Assembly (NCBI GenBank): GCA_922989275.2
Contig: OV277869.1
Coordinates: 17,445,189 to 17,509,188, forward strand
Direction: 5' to 3'
Origin: Gari tellinella
Lineage: Eukaryota > Mollusca > Bivalvia > Cardiida > Psammobiidae
DNA: 64,000 bases
Shown here: piece by piece, positions 21,392-32,890 of the stretch
How positions within the stretch are numbered: the first letter of the stretch is position 1
How the letters are laid out: each line of letters starts with the position of its first letter
Notes under the pieces: generated by a model
What the model saw: the letters and a program-made list of their open reading frames with translations, nothing else
The model's database searches: none
What the model was told of the DNA's origin: nothing
Made by a program: the position numbers and the translations under genes

Positions 21392-21759
21392 TACAGTAGA
21401 ACGTCTGTATTACGACCACTAAATTGTATGAATTACAGTGGAGAATGTGTTATTCTTTCCCAATAAACGCGTTTACGCTAAAACTATTATTTACAATACA
21501 AACAGTTTGGAGCCAGATCAGACGCTACGTTTTAGTGCTTTGCGTTTGCGTACGTTTGCGTTTAAACGGGAAAGAATAACAGATTCTCCACTGTATTAGT
21601 GTTTAGGACAGATTATATAGCTTAAAGCAAAGTGACAGTAAAACAGTAAGCTCCTTTAGGAGCATTCTAATTTACTGTCACCTTGCTTTAAGCAGTCACC
21701 TGTATTTTGCTATCAATTGGTATTTTCTTTAGTGGTCGTAATAGAGAGGTATTACTGTT
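21392..21759. mobile_element. MITE family K with nested MITE A
   Basis: TACAGTAGAACGTCTGTATTACG left end and CGTAATAGAGAGGTATTACTGT right end. It contains a short family A copy (21,434-21,595) and a family C palindrome (21,615-21,700). Confidence 0.7.
21434..21595. mobile_element. MITE family A, short copy inside family K
   Basis: Clean ends TACAGTGGAGAATGTGTTATTC and GAATAACAGATTCTCCACTGTA. Half the core is lost, as in the copy at 17,061. Confidence 0.7.
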
Positions 21760-21953
21760 ACAGTTTTAGCGTATACGCGTTTAGTTGAAAAAAAATGCGT
21801 TTTCTTTCCTGTTTATATATAGTAAACCATAATATTGCGGAGAAAATGTTTAAGCAGCCAATAGTATTCTGCGAGGAAAGGGTTTAGCAGTTTGACTGAA
21901 GAAGTGTCGTGTTATTCTATGTCTGATCAGAATCCAAAAGGTTTTTACTTTGA

Positions 21954-22200
21954 TTAACACTTTCACTGCCAAATTTTTCATAAGAGTTTTACCCCTCACC
22001 GTTTCATTGTCGTCTGCTTCAAATTTGTTGTTTGCCATGTCGTTTCAAAGTTAAAAATAATGTCGGTATGACTGAAGAAATTTCAAAACGAGTGTCAAAC
22101 AGAACCTGTCATTCCTGTTTACAGAAAATGGGAAAATGTGTTCGGCCGAAAACATATTCTACTTGCTTACTAATCATTTTAAGCGTCATTGAAAGGGTTA
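21954..22200. mobile_element. MITE family E without the palindromic core
   Basis: Ends TTAACACTTTCACTGCC and GTCATTGAAAGGGTTAA with all family E flanking blocks. Where other copies carry the GACGCCGCG hairpin, this one has unrelated sequence after GTGTCAAACAG. Confidence 0.6.
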
Positions 22201-22310
22201 ATGCAGTGATGAGGTCACTGATATTGCATCATCTTCCTTTCCGGCTTAACTTATTCACTTCTGAAACTTTTGTACCCACTAAGTTGAAGACCATTTTTGA
22301 CCATTTTGGG

Positions 22311-22552
22311 TACAGTGGAGAATCTGTTATTCTTTCCCGTTTAAACGCAAACGCAAAGCGCTAAAACGTAGAAAAGAACAACTTTTGGACAATTCTGATG
22401 TTTCATGTTTATCTTGATGGCCAACAGTTTGGAGCCTGATCAGACGCCGGGTTACTCGGCGTCTGATATCTGGCTCCAAACTGTTTGCACTGCAAATAAT
22501 AGTTTTAGCGTAAACGCGTTTATTGGGAAATAATAACAGATTATCCACTGTA
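22311..22552 (-). mobile_element. MITE family A, near-intact 242-bp copy
   Basis: TACAGTGGAGAATCTGTTATTC to AACAGATTATCCACTGTA, with palindrome CAGTTTGGAGCCTGATC and GGGTTACTC centre. The flanking sequence fits a TA duplication. Confidence 0.75.
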
Positions 22553-23210
22553 GTGTTGACAATGTAATGTAATATGACAAACAGCCGAGAAGGAGCTTTC
22601 TGATCTGGGACCGCACTGTTTGCATAGTACATGTACAAGTGTACTCTTTTCATGTACAATGGATTTAGACGATACGTATACTCATAACTTGGTTTCAATG
22701 TGTAATCGTTCTTCTTGATCTGTTTTATTAATCACGTATAACAAAGCTCTTTTGATTGTGACAATATATTTTTGATCGTACGTTTGATTGAGATATTACA
22801 ATAGTTTTCATAGTAACCCCAGGAAATTAACACTTAAATCGAACAGGGAAATGTTTAATCATATCTTGCACTTTAAGAACTACTACTAAAGTGCAGGATA
22901 TGATTCAGTGGATGTACCTAATGGTATTGTTTGCAACCTGATAATTGCACAAATTGGATATGAGTGTCAAAACATATTCGTTTTAGATCATTTCCTACAT
23001 TTGTTCGTAATCAAAACTGTTTGCAAAAGTTATTAACAATTTAAAGAAACCGTTCTGATATTACTGTATATTGACGGCTTTTGAAAAAACATGCAGACCA
23101 AGATAAAACAACTCCTAAAAGAGCTCTCTTATTTGCACTGTCGTTTTTAAAATCCATGTGACTTGGGAATAAACACATACCTGCGGAAACTTTATTTTAT
23201 TTTGATCGCA
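22553..23210. other. Non-coding stretch with one hairpin
   Basis: A hairpin near 22,858-22,905 pairs AATCATATCTTGCACTTTA with AAAGTGCAGGATATGATT. The rest is unassigned. Confidence 0.5.
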
Positions 23211-23214
23211 AATG

Positions 23215-24100
23215 TAGAGTGGCGAAGAAGTTATGCTTACCCAATAAACGCTGTTATCCTAAAGCAATGGTACCTCATTGAAAACAGGTTTTCGAACCCG
23301 ATCAGACGCCGAGGTCGGGTTAATCCGTCGTCTGATCAGGTCCAAAACTAGACATGCCCCTACAATGTACCTGTTCGTCCACAAGCGCTTCATAACATGG
23401 GACGCCAAATGACGTAGTTTGTGATGTTCTTACATATGTTTAACACATTTGTCACAAAGATTTAACTGAGTTGCCAACAAAAAATTGAGCAAACATGTTC
23501 TTAACATGTTTTAATCGCGCTTCGTTAAAGTTCTTTCAAACAAAATTAAATGGCGGCTACTCCATTGTAGTACTAAATAGAAAACTATTAAAATCATTCT
23601 GATGAAGTGTATTGTATTTCAAATAGTTTGACGCGGCGTCTGGTAAGGATCCAAACTGTTTGCAAACGCGCTTTTAAGCGTCATTGAGAGTGAAACTGTT
23701 AATATAGTTAAGAGCTAAATTAGATGTCGAGTTATTCGATTTCTGATCAGACCCAAAACTGTCTGCCATTAGGGTTTGAATGATCATCAATATTGCAAGA
23801 ATATGTTATTTTCTAAATTCAAAACACTTGCATGTGCAGTGGAGAAGACGTTATCATTTCCAATTTTAAACCCTAACGGAGCGTACACGCACTGTTGTAC
23901 AATGTCAAAAATGACAAATTTTAATCAATCCGACTTTTTATTTTATTCTAATTGCCATACAGTTTGGAGCCTAATCAGACACCGGGTTACCCGGCGTCTG
24001 ATCTTGCTCCAAAATGTTTGCAATATACATTTTTGTTTAGCATTAATGTGTTTATTGGAAAAGGAAAACGTCTTACCAACGGTACCTTTAGTTCAGTTCA
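23215..24100. mobile_element. Cluster of degraded MITEs (families A and E)
   Basis: Degraded A at 23,215-23,350 (GATCAGACGCCG, then TCGTCTGATCAGG), half of an E core at 23,620-23,703, and another A copy at 23,837-24,080 with CAGTTTGGAGCC arms. Confidence 0.5.
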
Positions 24101-24500
24101 AATAACACAAACAGCTGTTCCCCGTTCATTGTATGTACATGTACATATACATGTATACATTTATATTGGGCAGAGTTGGGCTTCTCACAGTTGCCTCAGT
24201 GTAAGACACAGCGGGAAAGACGTTATTATTCCCGACTTAAAGTCCCATTGTGTTTTCAGACCTTTTCTTAATGCCTGAAATACAATAACGGTTAATAATA
24301 ATGTTTGAACATTCTTATGGGCCAAACTGATCTATGAAATGATGAAGACGGACCTAAATCACCAAAAAGGGCAATTTAAAATCATAACAAACCGAAAATA
24401 GAACGTCTGACATAAACATTTCCACACGGCTTAGTATCACGTGATACAGCCGAAATCAACTTCATTGGGTGCAACCGTATCTACCTCCGCCCGTCCATCC
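24101..24500. other. Unassigned non-coding stretch
   Basis: Includes an ACATGTACATATACATGTATACA simple repeat at 24,136-24,160. No gene recognised. Confidence 0.4.
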
Positions 24501-24519
24501 ATCAGTCAGTTAGACTATC

Positions 24520-26280
24520 ACACGTTTTTGTCCGCTCTCTAACTCAACTATTTTTTATCCGATCTTCCACAAACTTGCTGAGTGTTCATTGATATAAAAT
24601 CAAAGTTTAGTTTGATTACTACTACAATTGCATAAGGTATTTTTGAGTTATTGCCTGTTAATTAATAAAAAATGACTGTTTCAGTCATTTTTGCACTCTA
24701 AAACAAACAGCTTTTATCGGATTTTCACCAAACATGCTAAACATATTTATTCATATACAATGTAGGTCTAGTTTGATTATTACTAAAATCGCATGTGGCA
24801 TATCTGAGTTTTTGCCCTTTATGTATTAAAAAATGACTGTTTTCAGCAAGTTTTGCTCGTCATTTACAATCAGTGTGCATTTAAAGAGTACACGTGTCTT
24901 AGGCAGACATTGTAGACCCAGGTAAAAATCTCATAATTGAGTCCTCGGATCAGGATCTGCACTGTTGGTCATTTTGCAACAAACTGCAGAAAACAACCAG
25001 ATCTAGCGTTATCTAGATTTAATTTAGAATCTGGATTCATCCATTTAAAGTATTAGGGATAAATGAGTTAGTCACGATCTTCACTGTCGACATGTCTCGA
25101 ATTTCTTGGATATTTGATGTGGTCGACATGTCAAGATGTGAGTATTATCTCATTACAATATTCATATATATTATTATTTTGCATATTTTTGCATGTATAT
25201 ATTTATTTCTGATTGCTATGTAAATATGTTGTCTGTTTGTTTGCTTGAACTCTTCAGTATTGGAGGAAATAAAGAAACTAACTAACAGTCACTTTTGCAC
25301 TCTAACACATACAGTTTTTATCGGATATTCACTAAACTTGCTGAAAATGTTTAATTATATAAAATTTAGGTCTAGTTTGATTATTACAAAAATCGCATGT
25401 GGCATATCTGAGTTGTTGCCCTTTATGTATTAGAAATGACTGTTTTCAGCAAGTTTTGCTCCCTTACACAAATACTTTTTTTTTAATTTTCACCAAACTT
25501 GCTGAAAGTTTTCATTAATATAAAATCAAGGTTAAGTTTGAATCCTACTAAAATCGCATAAGGCATGTTGGAGTAATAGCCCTTTAATTATTTTAAAAAA
25601 ATGGCTGTTTCAGCATGTTCTGCCCTCTAACACAAAAAGTTTTCATCGGATCTTCACCAAACTTGCTGAAATTCTTTATTTATATAAAATCTAGGTCCAG
25701 TGTGATTATTACTAAAATCCCATAGGGATTATCTTAGTAATTGCCCCTTATGTATTAAAAAGGACTGTTTCACCATTTTTTGCTCTCTAACAAAAATACT
25801 TTTTTTATTGATTTTGACCAAACTTGCTGAAAATGTTTCGTATATAAAATCAAGGTTTGGTTTGAATACTACTAAAATCGCAAAAGGCATGTCTGAGTTT
25901 TTGCCCTTTAAGTATTAAAAATTAATATTTCAGCATATTTGCTTTCTAACACATACAGGTTTTATCAGATATTCACCAAACTTGTTGAAAATGTTTATTA
26001 ATATTAAATCTAGGTCAATCATTTTAACTAACAAAATCACACAAGGCATGTTGGAGTTATTGCCCTTGAATGACTAAAAATTGACTACTTCAGGCTTGTC
26101 AGTTTTCTGACTCAAACAGTTTTAATTGGATTTTCACCAAATTTGCTGAAAATAATATTTGTATAAAATCTTGGTCCAGTTCTATAAATACCAAAATCGC
26201 CGAAGGCATGTTGGAGTTATGGTTCTTTAATTTTTAAAATGTTGCTATTTTATCCTTATTTTTGCCCTGTCCACTTTGTA
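24520..26280 (+). repeat. 161-bp tandem array, direct part
   Basis: About eight diverged units share GGATCTTCACCAAACTTGCTG, a TATAAAATCTAGGTC block, ACTAAAATCGCATAAGGCAT and TTGCCCTTTATGTATTAAAA. Anchor positions 25,334, 25,495, 25,659, 25,820, 25,978 and 26,139 give spacings of 158-164 bp. A 350-bp non-array segment (about 24,900-25,250) interrupts it. Confidence 0.75.
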
Positions 26281-26394
26281 AAAGGACCAGGGTACGTGTT
26301 GGTAATAAGTTTAGTAATAAATGACCACTCCATTTCTCCTTAACCTCTTGAAGGATTTTCATTCAACTGTATTAGATTTTTTTCCTTGACCTAG

Positions 26395-26665
26395 ATTTAA
26401 TACCAATACACGTTGTCAGCAAGTTTGGTGAAGATCCAATAAAAAGTGTTTGTGTAAGAGAGCAGAAAATGCTGAAACAGTCATTTTTTAATTATTCAAG
26501 GGCAATAACTCAGACATGCCTTTTGCGATGTTGCTAGTTATTGAACCTGACCTAGATTCTATACTAATAAACATTTGTAGCAAGTTTGGTGAAGATCCAA
26601 AAAGAAGTGTTTGCGTTAGAGAGCGGACAAGGCTGAAACAGTCATTTTCAGCAAGCTTAAGGTAT
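26395..26665 (-). repeat. 161-bp array, inverted part
   Basis: Two units in the opposite direction (CAGCAAGTTTGGTGAAGATCC at about 26,421 and 26,579). The array therefore changes orientation between 26,280 and 26,395. Confidence 0.75.
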
Positions 26666-27366
26666 AGATTCTCCGTAGTTTTTTAATCGTTTACCCACCG
26701 TGAATAATATTTACACGTTGTTACTGGATCTCATAGTGTTTAACCCTGTGCCTACTGGTCGTAACTTTACGGAGTTTACAAACTATTTGAATCTAGAAAG
26801 ACGACGCGTAACGCGGCGTCTCATCTGGATCCAAACTGTTTGACACTCGTCTTAAGTCTGATTAATTAAAACAATGCATAAATCTAAACTGAACACATTT
26901 TTCAGACGACAATGTCAAAGCAGACGTCTGTGCAGCAGAATAAGGGTTATCAGGGTCATTTTCAGTGCTCCAGATACACATGTAAGCGGGAGTAATCTGA
27001 ACTAATCTAACATTTTCTCACTCATTTCAGCACCGAATGCTATGGTGTAACTACTGATTAAATCGTCTCTTCGAGATAATTTTAATGAGTATGACACCAT
27101 TGGGTTTAAAAAAAGCAGAAATAAAGATTTTGGTTTTCGAAATACTTTCGTTATCTGGAGCCCTATATTTACAGAGTTGTCATTCTTTCCATTCACAAGG
27201 GAGGCTTATTAATTTGTGCAACTCAAAAATATTATAAATAAAATTTAAAAAGCGAATTTCTTAAAAAAAAGCCGTTTTTTGTGAAACAATCACGTCCCAC
27301 TTAGTTCAAATAGGACCCCAAACAACCGTTTTATGCAGGTTTCTCAAAACCACAATGCGGCTTTAA
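26395..27366 (+). repeat. Inverted segmental duplication, copy 1
   Basis: The whole block matches, in reverse orientation, 62,950-63,990. Shared landmarks are the array units, the GTAGGC/GCCTACTGGTCGTAAC block, a GACGCCGCG hairpin (26,790-26,845), a TTATCTGGAGCC MITE (26,968-27,171) and AAGCGAATTTCTTA with CCACAATGCGGCTTTAA at its end. Confidence 0.75.
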
Positions 27367-27927
27367 ATGAAGCTAAACGCATACGAAATGCGATTAAATG
27401 TAACACTATTGAGCCTTTTAATGTCTTAATGTAAGATATATTGATAGAAAATCAAAAGATATATTTAACTACAATTACAATCATTTATTCTTGTCTGAGT
27501 GAGAATGAAAGAACGTGAAACACCAATTTCGCGGTAAAAGCTTTATCAATGGAATATGTAGCCATCAAACTTGCTTTTACTTACTTTAGTAAAGATGCAA
27601 CTAACACGTCGATTTACTTTCGGTTTTGATCATATATCGTTGATGTTTCATGTATTATTTCAGTACAGAGTTACAGCAGAGAAGACGTTCTTCTTTCCCA
27701 GAGTCAACGCATTACGATATCAAACGGCTCAATTACAAACAGTTTTGAGTCAGATCAGACTCTGAGTAACCCGTCATCGAAACAAGCTCTAAACTGTTTG
27801 TCACTCAGATTTACAATTAATCGTCAAATATTTGATTGCTTTTTCTCCATTTTATGGCACTGAGTATGCCTTTCTATTGCGTTGGAACGAGATATGATAT
27901 CGTCTTCTCCACTGTGCAAAATACGCT
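27367..27927. mobile_element. Spacer with degraded MITE A downstream of the TLR gene
   Basis: The A copy spans about 27,672-27,916 (TACAGCAGAGAAGACG to CGTCTTCTCCACTGTG). The remainder (27,367-27,671) is unassigned. Confidence 0.5.
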
Positions 27928-27933
27928 TTTATT
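27928..27933 (-). terminator. Candidate polyadenylation signal of the TLR gene
   Basis: AATAAA on the minus strand, 42 bases beyond the stop codon. Confidence 0.45.
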
Positions 27934-27974
27934 AATGTGATACGTTCTTCTTTGCATCGATGACTGTTGATAAC

Positions 27975-30170
27975 TTATAAACACACACCACAATTATCTG
28001 CGGCCAACAATATAACGGACTCGCTCAAATCTCTGATGCTCGGTACAAGCTCTATTTCGCCATGTTCATTTCTAACAAATTTTGCCCTGGACCTCCGCTT
28101 AAAAACATCCATCATGTATGAGGACATTTTACGCTCATCAATATATCCTAAGAGAATGAGGATTATTGGTTTATATTGACAGCAAGCTTCTTGCACTTCC
28201 CCCCTGCAGTACTCACTGGCACAGAAAGCCTCGGACAAAACAGCAACAAACACACACGAGTCCTGGATGAAACGGTGAGCCTCATTTACAATAGGAAATC
28301 CTGGTCGGAAATCGTTACCTGTACAGACTAGTGGTCTGGCATCATCTGTTTCGAATTTCGAAGACAAATACTGCTTCATTGTATAAACCAAATGGGATTT
28401 TACAAAGTCTTCATCTATATTAGCCAAAGAGAGAAAGATAAGGAACTTTTCCTTTGTTTGACGCGATAAAAACTTATCAAGAAATTGCTCTACTTTGTTT
28501 TTCTGAATCATGTTTCTTTTTCGCCGATGAAGGATGTATATGATAACGATAAATGAACAAACAGCTGCAATGGGGGCTATAACTGAGCATATGATTATAA
28601 CTTTCATCTTACACAGATACTTGCTATTATCCGCTGCATCATTGTTTATATGAATGTCCGAGCCTTTGTAAACACATATATACATGTGTGGTGACATTTC
28701 AGTTTTAACAAACTGAACGAACCACTGAATAAAATCAGCACTTTCACAACTGCAGTGAAGAGGGTTTCCGTGTAGATTTATTTGGATTTGATTCACAGAA
28801 CGCAAGTTTCTTTTCTTAACATATGACCGCAATCCGTTCAAGTCATGGCCGTCAATAGACTGTATTAGGTTGTTTCTTAGATCAAGATATTCCAGTAAAC
28901 TTAGATTCTTCAAGGAGAAAGAAATTGTTTGTAGCCTGTTTCCTGCTAAATTCAGATAGTAAAGTTGACTCAGTTGAATGAACATGTTAACTGGGATTAC
29001 CGAGATATTGTTTTTCGCGAGATCTAAATACCTTAGACTTCCAAAAGAACTTAATAAATGTTCGAATTCTGGTTCATTTTCCATTTGATACAGCTTGTTC
29101 ATAGAGAGTAAAAGTTTTAGAAGTTGAAATCCGCCCATGTTTATGTTCATAAATTGAATTTCATTTTTTGATAAGTCAATGGTTTCAATTGTGTGATTTC
29201 TGTCTGAGGTGTTATTAAAGTGTAGGCGGACAATTCTATTATTTCTTGAATATAAGTTCTTTATATATACATTATCATGTGAACTTATGTTCCAGTAGAC
29301 ATTTCCTGTTTGGTGTACACGTATATTGTTACAATATAAGTTTTCAACTAAGAAAATCAAAAAATAGGAATTGAACACGTTCTGAGATCGAGATATCGAC
29401 ATATATGCATCATTGATTCCACTTATATCCAGCGTTTTTATTAACGGGGACGTTATGTTTCCTAGCGTTTCTTCACCTGTATTGGCCGGAACTAATATAG
29501 AATTTGTCATATTCATAACATCTACTTTCAATATCAGTTTGTATAGAGAATCCAAACCTAACTCGATTGCAGTATTGCTAATATTGATTAGCTTCAGGGG
29601 CTTATATAACAACTGGTTTATGAAATACTTCGATGGAACGAACAAATGATAACGAGCGTCAATCCCTGGATTTATAATGAGCTCCTCCAAATTTGGCAAC
29701 ATTCCATGAGTGCATACGCATGGTTCAATAATATGTGAACTAATTTGATCATTGAAATCTACAAAGGACAAGCTTCTTAGCTGAGTCAATCCTGCGAAAG
29801 AAAAGTTTGAAATAGATTGTATTCGAGATAGTTTGAACACTAATTTCCTCAAACTTGAAAGACCACTCATTTTGTAATCCTTGAAGACATACGTAAGTGT
29901 CCCATGCAACTCTAATTCGTCCACATTCCTCCAGCTGACATCGGAAAACTGGTGATCTGTAAGATTTTGGTCCATATCTGTTATTGCAACATGCGTGATA
30001 TTTGGTGGTACACTTTTCGGTATGTGCGGACACACTAAGGTATTGCACGTGCTCTGACACTGTTCTGTCACTTTCCAAGCAGCCATAACTATGGAGTAAA
30101 AACCAACACTTAAACAATAGTTCATGGAGAAAATCACAAAAATATTCTTAAAGATATTCTGAACAGCCAT
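27975..30170 (-). CDS. Toll-like receptor (LRR-TM-TIR), intronless
   Basis: A single open frame encodes a type I membrane receptor of about 731 residues. The start chosen is the ATG at 30,170 (A at -3, G at +4); it opens a hydrophobic signal sequence, MAVQNIFKNIFVIFSMNYC. The frame stays open to 30,224 through a GTG inside a MITE, and another ATG is at 30,203. In order (numbering from 30,224): an LRRNT-like cysteine group (56-65); diverged leucine-rich repeats (about 100-470), clearest at 397-465 (LRYLDLAKNNIS, LYYLNLAGNRL, LEYLDLRNN); one C-terminal cysteine cap (NPLHCSC, 487-493, further Cys to 538); a membrane span (541-564) before RRKR; and a TIR domain (592-749). Box 2 keeps the Pro-Gly of the BB loop (FRPGF); box 1 is atypical (FLIFLSLAN). 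One cysteine cap fits a single-cysteine-cluster receptor. Known relatives sense microbes or act in development and signal through TIR adaptors; the ligand here is unknown. Confidence 0.93.
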   Translation of the reverse strand: MAVQNIFKNIFVIFSMNYCLSVGFYSIVMAAWKVTEQCQSTCNTLVCPHIPKSVPPNITHVAITDMDQNLTDHQFSDVSWRNVDELELHGTLTYVFKDYKMSGLSSLRKLVFKLSRIQSISNFSFAGLTQLRSLSFVDFNDQISSHIIEPCVCTHGMLPNLEELIINPGIDARYHLFVPSKYFINQLLYKPLKLINISNTAIELGLDSLYKLILKVDVMNMTNSILVPANTGEETLGNITSPLIKTLDISGINDAYMSISRSQNVFNSYFLIFLVENLYCNNIRVHQTGNVYWNISSHDNVYIKNLYSRNNRIVRLHFNNTSDRNHTIETIDLSKNEIQFMNINMGGFQLLKLLLSMNKLYQMENEPEFEHLLSSFGSLRYLDLAKNNISVIPVNMFIQLSQLYYLNLAGNRLQTISFSLKNLSLLEYLDLRNNLIQSIDGHDLNGLRSYVKKRNLRSVNQIQINLHGNPLHCSCESADFIQWFVQFVKTEMSPHMYICVYKGSDIHINNDAADNSKYLCKMKVIIICSVIAPIAAVCSFIVIIYILHRRKRNMIQKNKVEQFLDKFLSRQTKEKFLIFLSLANIDEDFVKSHLVYTMKQYLSSKFETDDARPLVCTGNDFRPGFPIVNEAHRFIQDSCVFVAVLSEAFCASEYCRGEVQEACCQYKPIILILLGYIDERKMSSYMMDVFKRRSRAKFVRNEHGEIELVPSIRDLSESVILLAADNCGVCL

Positions 30171-30211
30171 CGTTAATGTCTTCCTTTGACGACAAATCTG
30201 CATATACTGCG

Positions 30212-30463
30212 TTAACCCTTTCACTGCAATGTGTATAGTGAGAATTGTACCCCTTCACCGTTTCATTATCGTCTGCTTCAATTTTGTCGCCTGCAATGTT
30301 GTCTCAAAGTTAAAAACCAATAATGCAGTATGACTGAAGAAATTTCAAAACGAGTGTCAAACATTTTGGATTTTGATCAGACGCCGCGTTACGCGGCGTC
30401 TGATCAGAATCCAAACTGTCTGTAAACGCGCTTTTAAGCGTCATCGAGAGTGAAAGGGTTAAT
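30212..30463. mobile_element. MITE family E abutting the TLR 5' end
   Basis: Ends TTAACCCTTTCACTGCAATG and GTCATCGAGAGTGAAAGGGTTAA. The full hairpin TTTGATCAGACGCCGCG is present (30,368-30,415). It ends 42 bases upstream of the chosen TLR start codon, so the TLR transcript or promoter must include or adjoin it. Confidence 0.72.
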
Positions 30464-31290
30464 AGAGTAGGTTTAATGTCCTGCTATATCAATCCCTTCA
30501 CAAGACATGATATCATCATTTTCAAACAATTGTCGTCTGCTTTGATTTCTAAAATGTAAAAGAACTATTGGAATGGGACTCCATACGGCTTGAAAGTGGA
30601 AACGCGGCGTCTGCTCAGGATCGAACTGTTTGACATTGCAAGCAGTTTGGGGACAAATAAGACACCGGGTAAACCGGCGCCTGGCCAGACTCGAAACTGT
30701 TTGCCACTCGGACAAACCGAATCCTCAGAAAGTTCAATAAGTTGTCATTTTCGACATTTTAGTGTATTGCGATTTCGTTTCGTTTGCGTTTAAATGTGAA
30801 AAGATAACGTCTTCTAACGCGGCGTCGGATCAGGGTCAAAATTGTTTGCAAATGCCCTTTATGACGTCATTGGAAGTGAAAGGGTTAAGTGAATATTTGA
30901 TTATTAACACCTTCACTACCTTGCCTCGGTGAACCATCGGGATCAACTTCCCCGCCTTACACTGAGTACACTACTAATAATTATTTGCAACACAATTTAG
31001 ATCCTGATTAGATTGCGCGTAACTCAAAGTCTTATCAGAATCCAAACTGTTTGCCAGTCAAATCAATATTTCATAAGTCAAACTACCTAACATTTAAATT
31101 TGAGATATAAAACCAGACGACAATTATTTAGAACTGATGACGTCATGACAGTGAAGGGGTTAAGGGTTTGCTCTACAATATTGACAGGACATACTTTAAT
31201 AAGAGGATTGCTTAGAGATCCTAGTGATATTTGTCTTCTTGTTTACCGATACAAATGTACTCGTGCATGTAACAGACAGTTCGTTTGTGA
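30464..31290. mobile_element. Degraded MITE cluster upstream of TLR
   Basis: A degraded A copy at 30,635-30,820 (GACACCGGGTAAACCGGCG core) and a family D copy at about 30,915-31,162 (CTTCACTACCTTGCC to GGCAGTGAAGGGGTTAA). No gene. A possible last exon of gene 2 (acceptor TGTTTTACAG with the exon starting at 31,297, minus strand) is too weak to annotate. Confidence 0.5.
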
Positions 31291-31445
31291 AGAAAACCTG
31301 TAAAACATTTCAAGGGTACAATCATTGGTACTTACGGAAAACATTTCTTTAAAATTTATTAATGCAACGACATTATGATTTTGAATTTGGAGTGTTTACT
31401 CCTAACAAACATCCGTTTTTATTGCAAAATCGGCTTAAATTAATA

Positions 31446-31935
31446 CTGTGGGAAAAACAGTATTCCTTCCTAAAAAGCACGGTTGTGCTAAAACAAACTA
31501 TCTTCATTGCAATCAATTTGGGGTAAGCTTATACCTGGGGTCTGATCAAGTTACTTGGTTTGCTCTCCAGATCAAAATAAGTCGTTAGAATATTGTCATT
31601 TTCTCCATTTGATTGCATAGTGTTTGCGTTTCGTTCGTTTAAACGGAAACTAACAAGGTATCTTTCCATCACTACAACATACCGTACAGTAGATAAAACG
31701 TTATTCTTTCCCAATAAACTCGTTTACATTTAAATCATAAATTCCATTGCAAACAGCTTGGAGCCTGATCAGACGCCGGATAACCCGGCGTCTGATCAGG
31801 CTCCAAACTGTTTGCCACTCAGGTTATAAAGAATAGTCAGAATTATCGAAAAGTTGTCATTTTCCCGAATTACGTACATTGTGTTTGCGTTTCGTTTACT
31901 TTTGAACGGGAAAGAATAACGTTTTCTTCACTGCA
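31446..31935. mobile_element. Two adjacent MITE A copies
   Basis: 31,446-31,680 is degraded. 31,685-31,935 is well preserved, from TACAGTAGATAAAACGTTATTC to GAATAACGTTTTCTTCACTGCA, with CAGCTTGGAGCC arms and a GGATAACCC centre. Confidence 0.68.
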
Positions 31936-32147
31936 ACATTTGTGGGCTTCAAAACAGAACAAATAAAGCAGTGATTGCAGCCTTTCTAAGGTTTTAATCG
32001 TTTATTTATCTTCATACACGATAATCGGCACACATTACGATGACATTGGTGTTGGTTCTGTTGTTGTGAGACGAGTGGGTCAGTTGTATCAGGTGCAATG
32101 CGTCAGATTTTCATTTACGAAATCACCGAACCTGTCAAAACGAACAA

Positions 32148-32345
32148 CGGTAAAACCCCTCTATAACGACCACTTAAACGAAGGATATTTGGTTGAATAA
32201 AAAGGTGACAGCTTAAAGCAAGGTGAAAGTAAAACAGAAAGCTATCGAAGGAGCTTCCTGTTTTACTGTCACCTTGCATTAAGCAGTTCCCTGCCCTACA
32301 GACCTAATAATCAACTCAGTGTCGTAATAGAGAGGTGTTACTGAA
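32148..32345. mobile_element. MITE family K copy
   Basis: AAAACCCCTCTATAACGACCAC to GTCGTAATAGAGAGGTGTTACTG around a palindrome of CTTAAAGCAAGGTGAAAGT arms with a GAAGGAGCTTCC centre. Confidence 0.68.
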
Positions 32346-32359
32346 TATCTTAATTTATT

Positions 32360-32890
32360 TATGCTTTTCGGTGGATTACTGGGAAATAGCAGTGGATTAT
32401 CACTTGATAATGTAACTGTTTGAAACAGAAGGACTGTCGTCGCGCGTGCTTCTTTTATGAATTTTCCCCGTAGGGCTCCCCAAGAATCGTAGTCAATCGT
32501 GTCTTATCGTTTCATTCCGGCAGTCCGATTTGTCGCGAACCACTCAACGATAGAACACGAATCCAAGATCGGAAGTAACGACGTAATTCCGATGGCGTCA
32601 AATCAATAACTAAGTGACGTCATTTTACGACAAACTGGCACGAAAATGTGTTTGATATAAACGTGGGGCTCCACACAGGGTGAGTAATGTATTTTCGCTT
32701 TCAATTGTCGAACAATTTCGTTTAAAAAGTGGCTTAAAAGCATAAATAAATAGAATAACTATGTTTTCAGTGTAAGATATCGAATTTTATTTCGTGAACA
32801 TCAGAAGCCACGAGTTAAAATATAACGTCTGATGTTCACTCAATGGATTAATTATTGATCTTACACTGAAAAAAACCCCCAGTTCTCCTC
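32360..32890 (-). repeat. Dispersed repeat G, copy 2 (reverse)
   Basis: Same blocks as 16,505-17,025 in reverse, including CCCCGTAGGGCTCCCCAAG and a TCTTACACTGAAAAAA end. One hairpin arm is shortened. Confidence 0.65.

Noticed and set aside
29413..30117. Frames of 78 and 122 codons overlapping the TLR
   Set aside because: Out-of-frame or antisense shadows of the receptor coding sequence.
31235..31297. Last exon of cysteine-rich gene 2 (acceptor TGTTTTACAG, short frame to TAA)
   Set aside because: Phase fits, but the peptide is short, has no counterpart in gene 1, and such acceptors are common by chance.
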